A DNA stretch of 64,000 bases from an uncultured Oscillospiraceae bacterium. GTDB lineage: Bacteria > Bacillota > Clostridia > Oscillospirales > Ruminococcaceae. Location of the stretch: NCBI GenBank assembly GCA_910579125.1, contig CAJTTH010000002.1:43510-107509 (forward strand), written 5' to 3'. The notes under the pieces are model-generated. The model worked only from the letters and a program-made list of their open reading frames with translations, made no database searches and was not told the origin of the DNA. A program made the position numbers and the translations under genes. Numbering within the stretch: position 1 is the first letter of the stretch; the number at the start of each line of letters is the position of its first letter. This document shows, piece by piece, positions 51,096 to 58,803 of this stretch.

Positions 51096-52532
51096 ATGTC
51101 AAAAAATCACAATTCGTATGAAAGCCCGTTCTGCACACGCTACGCAAGTCCCGAGATGCAGTTTATCTTTTCGGCGGACAAAAAATTCACGACGTGGAGA
51201 CGGCTTTGGGTGGCTCTCGCGAGAGCGGAAATGAAACTCGGTCTGCCCGTTACTCAGGAGCAGGTGAGCGAGCTTGAGACACATATCGACGATATCAACT
51301 ACGATGTTGCCGAAAAGCGTGAAAAGGAGGTTCGCCACGACGTAATGAGCCACGTCTACGCCTACGGACAGCAGTGCCCCAAGGCGGCGGGGATAATCCA
51401 CCTCGGCGCTACGTCATGCTACGTCGGCGATAACACCGATATAATAATAATGCGTGACGCGCTGCTGCTCGTCAAGAAAAAGCTGCTGAACGTTATCGCA
51501 AATCTGGCGAAATTCGCCGAGGAATACAAGGCGATGCCGTGTCTCGCGTACACTCACCTGCAGCCCGCTCAGCCCACGACCGTAGGAAAGCGCGCGACGC
51601 TCTGGATGAACGAGCTGCTTATGGACTTGGAGGAGGTCGAGTACCGTATCGACAACCTTAAGCTGCTCGGACAAAAGGGCACGACGGGCACGCAGGCTTC
51701 TTTCGTCGAGCTTTTCAAGGGCGAGGGCTCCAAAATAAAGGAGCTGGAGAAGATGATCGCCGAGGAAATGGGCTTCTCGGTGTGTGTTCCCGTAAGCGGA
51801 CAGACTTATTCGCGCAAGATCGACAGTCAGGTGCTGGCGACGCTCTCCGGTATCGCGCAGAGCTGCTCGAAATTCAGCAACGATCTGCGTCTGCTCCAGA
51901 ATTTCGAGGAAATGGCCGAGCCGTTCGAGAAGAACCAGATAGGCTCGTCGGCAATGCCGTACAAGCGCAATCCCATGCGCAGCGAGCGCATTACGTCGCT
52001 TGCGCGTTATGTGATGATAGATTCGCTCAATCCCGCGTTTACGGCGGGAACGCAGTGGTTCGAGAGAACGCTTGACGACAGCGCCAACAAGCGCGTTTCC
52101 GTAGCGGAGGGCTTCCTCGCGGTGGACGCTATTCTCAATATAATGATGAACGTCACGGACGGTATCGTCGTGTTCCCCGAGATGATAAAGCGCCGCCTTA
52201 TGGCAAAGCTGCCGTTTATGGCGACGGAGAATATAATGATGAGAGCGGTCGAGAACGGCGGCAACCGTCAGGAGCTCCACGAGGGGCTGCGGCAGCACTC
52301 TCACGCTGCGGCGGCACAGGTGCGCGCGGGCGGCGAGAACGATCTTCCCGAGCGTATCGCGAACGACCCCGCGTTCAAGATAACGAAAGAGGAAATCGAG
52401 GCGCTGCTTATCCCCGAGAATTACGTCGGCAGAGCGCCCGAGCAGACGGAGGAGTTCCTCGCGGAATTCGTCAAGCCGCTGCTGGAGAAGAATAAGGAGC
52501 TGCTTGGCGAAAAGGCGGAGCTGAGCGTATAA
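51096..52532 (+). CDS. purB: Adenylosuccinate lyase PurB
   Basis: Acts twice in purine synthesis, releasing fumarate from SAICAR and from adenylosuccinate. The 478-residue protein has the fumarase/aspartase superfamily blocks: HVYAYGQQCPKAAGIIHLGATSCYVGDNTD (about 84-113), QKGTTGTQASF and the signature GSSAMPYKRNPMRSER (about 282-297). It has a good AAGGAGAATATCTCTT site. recJ follows after 16 bp and may be cotranscribed. Confidence 0.97.
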   Translation: MSKNHNSYESPFCTRYASPEMQFIFSADKKFTTWRRLWVALARAEMKLGLPVTQEQVSELETHIDDINYDVAEKREKEVRHDVMSHVYAYGQQCPKAAGIIHLGATSCYVGDNTDIIIMRDALLLVKKKLLNVIANLAKFAEEYKAMPCLAYTHLQPAQPTTVGKRATLWMNELLMDLEEVEYRIDNLKLLGQKGTTGTQASFVELFKGEGSKIKELEKMIAEEMGFSVCVPVSGQTYSRKIDSQVLATLSGIAQSCSKFSNDLRLLQNFEEMAEPFEKNQIGSSAMPYKRNPMRSERITSLARYVMIDSLNPAFTAGTQWFERTLDDSANKRVSVAEGFLAVDAILNIMMNVTDGIVVFPEMIKRRLMAKLPFMATENIMMRAVENGGNRQELHEGLRQHSHAAAAQVRAGGENDLPERIANDPAFKITKEEIEALLIPENYVGRAPEQTEEFLAEFVKPLLEKNKELLGEKAELSV

Positions 52533-52548
52533 GGGAGCGTTTGAGTTT

Positions 52549-54570
52549 ATGAAACAATGGATCGTGCCGGCTGCGGTCACGGCGGCGAAAAATGAGATCA
52601 TCGGACAGTTCGGGGATTTTCTCGGCGGGATATTGATAAGGCGCGGTATTGTGACGCTTGACGGCGCGAGGGCTTTTTTCGGGTGCGATCATCTTTCCGA
52701 TCCCATGCTGATGAGCGATATGAAACAGGCGGTGGAAACCGTGCGCGCGGCTCTGGACGGGGATAAACGTATAACGGTTTTCGGCGATTACGACTGCGAC
52801 GGCGTTTGCGCTACGGCAATGCTGTACAGCTATCTGGAGGCTCAGGGCGCTGACGTGGACTTTTATATCCCCGACCGCAGCGAGGGCTACGGAATGAGCA
52901 TAGGGGCGCTCGAAAAGATCGCCGCGAACGGCACGGAGCTTATTATTACGGTGGATAACGGTATCTCGGCGGTCAAGGAAGCGGAGTTCTTAAAAAGCAA
53001 GGGCGTTGAGCTGCTGATAACCGACCACCACCAGCCGAACGCGAGCTTGCCCGAGTGCGCGGCTTGCGTCGACCCGAACCGCGCGGACGACCCGTCGCCG
53101 TTCAAGGACTTATGCGGCGCGGGCGTTGTGCTGAAACTGCTTGCGGCGCTGGAGGAGGACGAGGAGTTTGTTCTGGACAGCTACGCCGACCTTGCCGCTG
53201 TGGCGACTATCGGCGACGTAATGCCGCTGAAAGGCGAAAACCGCTACATAGTTCAGCGCGGTCTGGAGAATATACGGAACGAGCAGAACGCGGGATTAAC
53301 GGCGCTGATAAAGTCGGCGCGGAGACCCGTCGAAAAGATCACCTCGACCGACCTTGCGTTTACGGTTTGCCCGAGAATAAACGCGGCGGGCAGGATAGTT
53401 CACGCGGAAAAGGCGGCGCGGCTGCTGCTCTGCGAGGACGACGCGGACACGGCAAGACATCTCGCCGAGGAGCTTGAACTGCTGAACGGCAAGCGCAAGA
53501 CCGAGGAAAACAAAATTCTGGCGGACGTTAATAAGATGCTTGACGAAAATCCGCGCATACTCAAGGAGCGCGTTATTGTGCTGGCTGGTGAGGGCTGGCA
53601 CCACGGCGTTATCGGGATAATCTGCACGAAAATTCTTGAGAAGTATGACAAGCCCGTCGTGATGATGTCGGTCGAGGACGGTAAAGCGCGCGGCTCGGTA
53701 AGGAGCATTGAGGGCTTTTCGGTGCATAAAATGCTTATGGAGTGCTCCGCGCCGCTGACAGCGTTCGGCGGTCACCCCGGCGCGGGAGGATTCTCGCTGC
53801 CCGCGGATAAGGTCGGAGAGTTTACGGCGCTGATCCACAAGTACGCACGGGAGTTTTACCCAAAAATGCCGCAGCCCTGTATCTGCGCCGATATGGAAGC
53901 GACCTGCGCCGACCTTAATGCCGAAAATGTAAAACAGCTTTCAAAGATAGAACCGCTCGGCGAACGCAACCCCGTGCCGCGCTTCTTGCTGCGGAACTGC
54001 ACTGTCAAGGGCAAGCGCGCGATGAAGGACGGGCTGTACACCTCGTTCGACGCGGAGTCGGGCGGCGTTACGCTGAGGACGATAACGTTCAAGGTGCCGT
54101 TTGAGAAGTTTTTGCCGAATGTCGGCGATAAAATAGATATGATCGCGACGGCGGAGATCAACGAATACAACGGCAAGGAAAGCGCGGAATTAAGGCTTGT
54201 GGACTATCGCCCGTCGGGTTTCCGCGAGGACAGATTTTTCGCGGCGGAGCGCGTTTACGAGGAAATATGCCGCGGCGAGGGCTGCGACAAGCGTCTCGCG
54301 CCGAGAGTTATCCCGCAAAGCCGCGAGGAGCTTATGAGGATATACGATCTGGTGAAAAAGAGCGGCGGCAAGCGCACAGCCGAGGAGCTTGCGATGTTTG
54401 ACGGCAGCGTGAATTACTGTATGCTGAGGATAACGCTCGACGCGTTCGCCGAGGCGAAAATGGTTGAACTCGGCGGGGACTGTACGCCGAGGATACTGCC
54501 CGTCACGGAGAAGCGCGATTTGTTCGCGAGCGGCTTGCTGTTTGAACTGAATAAGCAATTCAAGGGGTAA
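52549..54570 (+). CDS. recJ: Single-stranded-DNA exonuclease RecJ
   Basis: 5'-3' ssDNA exonuclease in recombination and mismatch repair. The 673-residue DHH-family protein has D80, D82 and D84 in GDYDCDG, D138-region VDNGIS, DHH (159-161), and the DHHA1 motif GGHPGAGGFSL, followed by an OB domain (about 440-560) and a C-terminal extra domain. Size fits the Firmicute form. It lies between purB and rel, the latter being a common recJ neighbour in Gram-positives. Confidence 0.95.
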   Translation: MKQWIVPAAVTAAKNEIIGQFGDFLGGILIRRGIVTLDGARAFFGCDHLSDPMLMSDMKQAVETVRAALDGDKRITVFGDYDCDGVCATAMLYSYLEAQGADVDFYIPDRSEGYGMSIGALEKIAANGTELIITVDNGISAVKEAEFLKSKGVELLITDHHQPNASLPECAACVDPNRADDPSPFKDLCGAGVVLKLLAALEEDEEFVLDSYADLAAVATIGDVMPLKGENRYIVQRGLENIRNEQNAGLTALIKSARRPVEKITSTDLAFTVCPRINAAGRIVHAEKAARLLLCEDDADTARHLAEELELLNGKRKTEENKILADVNKMLDENPRILKERVIVLAGEGWHHGVIGIICTKILEKYDKPVVMMSVEDGKARGSVRSIEGFSVHKMLMECSAPLTAFGGHPGAGGFSLPADKVGEFTALIHKYAREFYPKMPQPCICADMEATCADLNAENVKQLSKIEPLGERNPVPRFLLRNCTVKGKRAMKDGLYTSFDAESGGVTLRTITFKVPFEKFLPNVGDKIDMIATAEINEYNGKESAELRLVDYRPSGFREDRFFAAERVYEEICRGEGCDKRLAPRVIPQSREELMRIYDLVKKSGGKRTAEELAMFDGSVNYCMLRITLDAFAEAKMVELGGDCTPRILPVTEKRDLFASGLLFELNKQFKG

Positions 54571-54613
54571 ACGATATGCGCAAAGCGCAGTTTGCTTTCG
54601 GATAGGAGATAAG

Positions 54614-56788
54614 ATGGACACTATAACCATAGACACGTTAATGGATAAGATCGCGGCAACCGATAAGCCGTACGATACGGAGAAGATAATGCGCGCGTAT
54701 CGGCTTGCCGACGAGGCGCACGAGGGGCAGATGCGCTCCTCGGGAGAAAAATATATAACCCATCCGCTGTCCGTGGCGTCCATTTTATTGGATTACTGCA
54801 TGGACACGGATACGCTGTGCGCGGCTCTGCTGCATGATGTGGTGGAGGATACGGAGACCACTCTTGACGAGATCAGAAAGAAATTCGGCGAGGACGTTGC
54901 GCTTATGGTGGACGGCGTAACAAAGATAGGTCAGGTTCCGCTGAATACCAAGGAGGAGCAGCAGGCGGAGAATATCCGCAAGATACTCATGGCGATGAGC
55001 AAGGATATCCGCGTGATAATCATCAAGCTCGCCGACAGACTTCACAATATGCGCACACTCTATGCGCGTCCGCCCGAGAAGCAGCGCAAGACCTCGCTCG
55101 AAACGATGAACTTCTACGCGCCTATCGCTCACCGTCTCGGTATGAGCGACGTCAAGGAGGAAATGGAGGTCATTGCTATTCGTTACCTCGATCCGTACGG
55201 CTGCAAGGAGATCGAGCAGCTGCTGGATCTTCACAAGGAGGAACGCGACAGCTTTATAGATACGATCATCGGCAGAATACGCGGACGTATCAGCGATATC
55301 AAGCCCGAGCCTATAATCGAGGGCAGAGTGAAGTCGATATTCAGCATCTATAAGAAAATGTACGTCAAGAACAAGCCGTTTGACGAGATATATGATATTT
55401 ACGCGGTGAGAATTATTGTGCAGTCTGTCATTGAGTGCTATAATGTTCTCGGCGTTATCCACGATCTTTTCAGCCCCATGCCGTACCGCTTCAAGGATTA
55501 TATCGCGACTCCGAAGCCGAACCGCTACCAGTCGCTGCATACCACCGTTATAGGCAAAGAGGGCATTCCGTTCGAGGTGCAGATACGCACCATGGAAATG
55601 CACAACACCGCGCAGTACGGTATCGCCGCGCACTGGAAGTACAAGGCGGGGCTGAAGGGCAGCGTCGCGGGTGAAAAGCGCTTCGACTGGATACGCCAGC
55701 TTCTGGAGCGCCAGCAGGAGGCGGACGACGTCGAGCAGATCACCGACGCTATCAAGAACGATCTCGCACAGGACGAGGTGTATGTTTTCTCGCCCAAGGG
55801 CGACGTTTTCGTGCTGCCGCTCGGCGCAAACGTTATCGACTTCGCGTATGCCATTCACACCGAGGTCGGCAATAAAATGACCGGCGCAAAGGTCGGCGGC
55901 CGTATGGTAACGTTCGACTATCAGGTGAAAACGGGCGATATTATCGAGATATTCACAAGCAACTCGCCGAACTACGGACCGAACCGCAATTGGCTCGAGA
56001 TTGCCAAGACCACCGAGGCAAAGGCGAAAATACGTTCGTGGTTCAAAAAGGAGCGCCGCGAGGAGAATATCGCCTGCGGCAAAGAGGAGCTGGAGCGCGA
56101 GTTCAGGCGCAACGGTATACCGCTCGATGAGGAAATTCTCAAGGAGGCGGCTCAGCGTGCGCGGGTGGAGACCGTCGACGACCTGTACGCGAGCATAGGC
56201 TACGGCGGCGTTGCGATGTCAAAGGTCATTCAGCGTATCAAGGAGAGCCAGATACGCGCCCAGAAAGAGCAGAACGCCGTGCTGCAGACAGGCGAGGAGA
56301 ATATCGAGGAGACCAACCGCCGCGCGCGCCGCAAGGGCATAATAATCGAGGGCGTGGATAATTGTATGGTCAAGTTCGCGCAGTGCTGCAATCCGCTGCC
56401 GGGCGACCCGATAATCGGCTTTGTAACGCGCGGCTTCGGCGTGTCGATACACAAGCAGGACTGCATAAACGTCATAAACAATATGGACAGCGCGGAGAAC
56501 AAGGACAGGTGGATAAAGGCTTCGTGGGCGGGTGTTGACGATACGACCTACCGCGCGACGATAGACATTATCGCCGAGCAGAAGTCCTCGGTCATAGCCG
56601 ACATCACCGCCGCAATCGCCGCGAACCATATCCCCATGCACGAGATGAATATGCACCGTCTGAAAAACGGCAACACCAATCTGCTGATAACGATCGAGAT
56701 CGCGGGCGTGGAGCAGCTCACCAACGTAATGTCGAGACTGCAGAAGATACCCGGGGTCATTTCGGCGGACAGAACAGGCAAGCAGTAA
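54614..56788 (+). CDS. rel: Bifunctional (p)ppGpp synthetase/hydrolase Rel
   Basis: Makes and degrades the stringent-response alarmone. The 724-residue protein has an HD hydrolase domain (H50, HD at 74-75 in LLHDVVEDT), a synthetase domain with RFKDYIATPKPNRYQSLHT (the RxKD form found in bifunctional Rel) and EVQIRT, then the TGS domain (VYVFSPKGDVFVLPLGANVIDFAYAIHTEVG in part), the zinc-finger/helical region (KFAQCCNPLPGD) and the ACT domain. It has a TAGGAGATAAG site. All domains are full length, so both activities are expected. Confidence 0.96.
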   Translation: MDTITIDTLMDKIAATDKPYDTEKIMRAYRLADEAHEGQMRSSGEKYITHPLSVASILLDYCMDTDTLCAALLHDVVEDTETTLDEIRKKFGEDVALMVDGVTKIGQVPLNTKEEQQAENIRKILMAMSKDIRVIIIKLADRLHNMRTLYARPPEKQRKTSLETMNFYAPIAHRLGMSDVKEEMEVIAIRYLDPYGCKEIEQLLDLHKEERDSFIDTIIGRIRGRISDIKPEPIIEGRVKSIFSIYKKMYVKNKPFDEIYDIYAVRIIVQSVIECYNVLGVIHDLFSPMPYRFKDYIATPKPNRYQSLHTTVIGKEGIPFEVQIRTMEMHNTAQYGIAAHWKYKAGLKGSVAGEKRFDWIRQLLERQQEADDVEQITDAIKNDLAQDEVYVFSPKGDVFVLPLGANVIDFAYAIHTEVGNKMTGAKVGGRMVTFDYQVKTGDIIEIFTSNSPNYGPNRNWLEIAKTTEAKAKIRSWFKKERREENIACGKEELEREFRRNGIPLDEEILKEAAQRARVETVDDLYASIGYGGVAMSKVIQRIKESQIRAQKEQNAVLQTGEENIEETNRRARRKGIIIEGVDNCMVKFAQCCNPLPGDPIIGFVTRGFGVSIHKQDCINVINNMDSAENKDRWIKASWAGVDDTTYRATIDIIAEQKSSVIADITAAIAANHIPMHEMNMHRLKNGNTNLLITIEIAGVEQLTNVMSRLQKIPGVISADRTGKQ

Positions 56789-56793
56789 CGGTT

Positions 56794-57291
56794 ATGGAGC
56801 TGCGGCAGATACTGCTGCTCGGCGTTCTGTTCGTGCTGATAGTACTGTGGATAAGGGCGCGGAGCACTCCCAAAGCGAAAAACGCGCGGCTGAGACGCAA
56901 AATACGCCGCGGCGGGTTTACGCATTGGACGAATTTCGAGGAGAACTGGATAATCAGCGAAAAGGAACGCACGGGTTATAAATACAACGATTTTCCGGGC
57001 TGCTATGTTATTATGATCTTTGACAGACCCGTGCGGTTCGGACGGTTTTTCGGCTGGGAGAATATCTATATCGGACAGTCGATAAACGTCTGCCAGCGCG
57101 TTCACAACCATTTCAACGGCAAAGGCAAGGGCGACGTTTACGCGGACATAAAGTACGGCAAGGAAGCATACGTGCGCATAGTGCCCGTCAAGGTCAAACG
57201 GCTCAACGATATGGAAACGTCGCTTATCGAGGCGTTTTCGGCTACCGAGTCTTATAATAAGACTAAAGGCGGCGCGAAAAAGCAGCAATAA
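56794..57291 (+). CDS. Membrane-anchored GIY-YIG domain protein
   Basis: 165 residues: an N-terminal membrane helix (about 4-20) followed by a basic linker (RARSTPKAKNARLRRKIRR) and a GIY-YIG-type nuclease fold: GCY at 69-71, YIG at 92-94, R102, E146 and N155, the expected catalytic set. It would place a nuclease-like domain on the cytoplasmic face of the membrane. The usual members lack a membrane anchor. It starts 5 bp after rel with a poor ribosome binding site, suggesting coupling to rel. Confidence 0.85.
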   Translation: MELRQILLLGVLFVLIVLWIRARSTPKAKNARLRRKIRRGGFTHWTNFEENWIISEKERTGYKYNDFPGCYVIMIFDRPVRFGRFFGWENIYIGQSINVCQRVHNHFNGKGKGDVYADIKYGKEAYVRIVPVKVKRLNDMETSLIEAFSATESYNKTKGGAKKQQ

Positions 57292-57299
57292 TAAAAAAG

Positions 57300-57435
57300 C
57301 AACGCGGCGGGACCGCAGGGGCAAAGTACGCAAGAAAGCTGCTTTGCCGCAGCGGAACGAAGCGAAGCGGAGAGGAGCGGAGGCAATGCAGCTTTGCTAG
57401 GCGAACGAAGTGAGCCGGTGCGTGCTTTGCCTTTT
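57300..57435. repeat. Intergenic repeat (CTCACTTCGTTCGC family)
   Basis: Holds GCTAGGCGAACGAAGTGAGCC at 57396-57416, the reverse complement of the core seen at 1-246 and 42361, and AACGAAGCGAAGCGGAGAGG-type repeats, the reverse of the CCGCTTCACTTCGTTTCGCTGC part of the first locus. It ends just before the MBL hydrolase gene. Confidence 0.75.
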
Positions 57436-57445
57436 AAATCAAAAA

Positions 57446-58069
57446 ATGGAAAAAATAATGCGTATGCCGCTGGGGGCGCTGCTGGCTAATTGCTATCTGA
57501 TTCCCGGCGGGGACAATAAGGTGATAGCCGTTGATCCTGCTTCGGCGGCGGAGGTGTCGGAGTTTCTGGAGGAGAACGGCACGGAGCTTGGCGCGATAAT
57601 TATCACGCACGGGCATTTCGACCATTTCGCGGGAGCGGCTGCGCTCAAAGAGCGGACGGGAGCGCCCGTGTACGCTCCCGAGGCGGACGCGGAAATGCTT
57701 TCCGACGCGGATAAATGCTGGGCGTGGTTTATGCGCGGGGTCGAGTTCGCGCCCGTAATTCCTGACAAGACGTTCGAGGACGGCGAGGAGTTTTCGGCGT
57801 GCGGTGTGACGTTTAAGGTAATGGCGGCTCCGGGGCACACGGCGGGGAGCTGTCTGCTGTTCTGCGAAAAGTATGGCGCGGCGCTTACGGGCGACGTTAT
57901 ATTCCGTGACAGCATCGGCAGAACGGACGGCTATTCGGGCAGCGACAGGCAAATGGCGGAGAGCCTGGCGAAGATCGCGTTGCTTGACGGGAACGTTTTG
58001 CTGTTGTGCGGTCACGGAGAAACGACTGATCTCGAAACGGAAAAACGGCACAATCCGTATCTGCGGTAA
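57446..58069 (+). CDS. MBL-fold metallohydrolase (glyoxalase II-like)
   Basis: A 207-residue metallo-beta-lactamase-fold hydrolase: THGHFDH with H55, H57, D59 and H60, then GHTAGS, GDVIFRDSIGRTD and CGHGETT, all the zinc ligands. The small size and order match the Firmicute glyoxalase II-like group (YcbL type). It has no visible Shine-Dalgarno: ATG 57446 is preceded by AT-rich sequence and a repeat. ATG 57458 (MRMPLGALLANCYLI) is an equally possible start. Confidence 0.9.
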   Translation: MEKIMRMPLGALLANCYLIPGGDNKVIAVDPASAAEVSEFLEENGTELGAIIITHGHFDHFAGAAALKERTGAPVYAPEADAEMLSDADKCWAWFMRGVEFAPVIPDKTFEDGEEFSACGVTFKVMAAPGHTAGSCLLFCEKYGAALTGDVIFRDSIGRTDGYSGSDRQMAESLAKIALLDGNVLLLCGHGETTDLETEKRHNPYLR

Positions 58070-58178
58070 AGGAAATTTATGTCATATCAATTTGACGATT
58101 GTATGTTCTCCGTCAAACGCAATTTTGTTTAAATTCACAAAAGTATATAGTTTTGGACGACATTCCTGTCAAAACGGC

Positions 58179-58207
58179 TTGACAATCCCGCAGTAATCTG
58201 GTATATT
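58179..58207 (+). promoter_or_regulatory. Promoter of the DUF4870-like gene
   Basis: TTGACA at 58179-58184, 17-nt spacer, TATATT at 58202-58207. Confidence 0.85.
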
Positions 58208-58261
58208 ATTAAGTAATGCGGAAGTGGCGCCGCAAAAAAATTTTTAGGAGGGTTTTCTGAA

Positions 58262-58594
58262 ATGGAAGATTCAAATGACAAGGTATACGGCATTTTGTCG
58301 TATTTCGGCTTTTTGTGGCTGATAGGACTTCTCGCAGGAAAAACGGAGTTCGCGAAGTTCCACGCAAATCAGGGTCTGGTGCTGTTCATCGCGGAAATAG
58401 TATTGGGTATCGTTGCCGGAGTTTTATCGGCGATCCTCTTTTTCGTTCCGGTTGTCGGCGGGATCATAGGCGGTCTGGTCAGTGCCGTTGTGGGAATTGG
58501 AAGTTTGGTTTTGATGATCATGGGCATTATTAACGCCGCTCAGGGTCAGATGAAGCCGCTGCCCGTTATCGGCGGTATCCGCATCATCAAGTAA
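58262..58594 (+). CDS. DUF4870-like small membrane protein
   Basis: 110 residues with three membrane helices (about 8-26, 36-58 and 64-90). The start YGILSYFGFLWLIGLLAGKTEFAKFHANQG matches the DUF4870 / Tic20-like pattern (helix, short FxxFHxxQ loop, helix). Its role is unknown. It has a TTAGGAGGG site, its own consensus promoter and a terminator, so it is a single-gene unit. Confidence 0.9.
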   Translation: MEDSNDKVYGILSYFGFLWLIGLLAGKTEFAKFHANQGLVLFIAEIVLGIVAGVLSAILFFVPVVGGIIGGLVSAVVGIGSLVLMIMGIINAAQGQMKPLPVIGGIRIIK

Positions 58595-58619
58595 CCGCAA
58601 AGCTACATAACTAAAAAAG

Positions 58620-58651
58620 AGCTGTCGATCCCCTTTTCGGCAGCTTTTTTG
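58620..58651 (+). terminator. Intrinsic terminator
   Basis: AGCTGTCGA (58620-58628) pairs with TCGGCAGCT (58637-58645) including one G-U pair, followed by TTTTTTG. Confidence 0.85.
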
Positions 58652-58693
58652 TCGTGTACGGCGCAATTATTCCGACTTCTTTCGTCTTACCTC

Positions 58694-58721
58694 TTGACTT
58701 TTTCCAAAAATAAGTTATAAT
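58694..58721 (+). promoter_or_regulatory. Promoter of alaS
   Basis: TTGACT at 58694-58699, 16-nt spacer, TATAAT at 58716-58721. The leader to the ATG at 58804 is about 75 nt, too short for a T-box. Confidence 0.78.
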
Positions 58722-58803
58722 AATAGTGTATGCGTTATTTCAAAATGCACATGATAAATGGAAATAACTGTAAATTCTATAAAATAAAAGGACGGAAACA
58801 ACT

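Noticed and set aside
58728..58803. T-box leader of alaS
   Set aside because: The leader is about 75 nt and has no T-box sequence or antiterminator.
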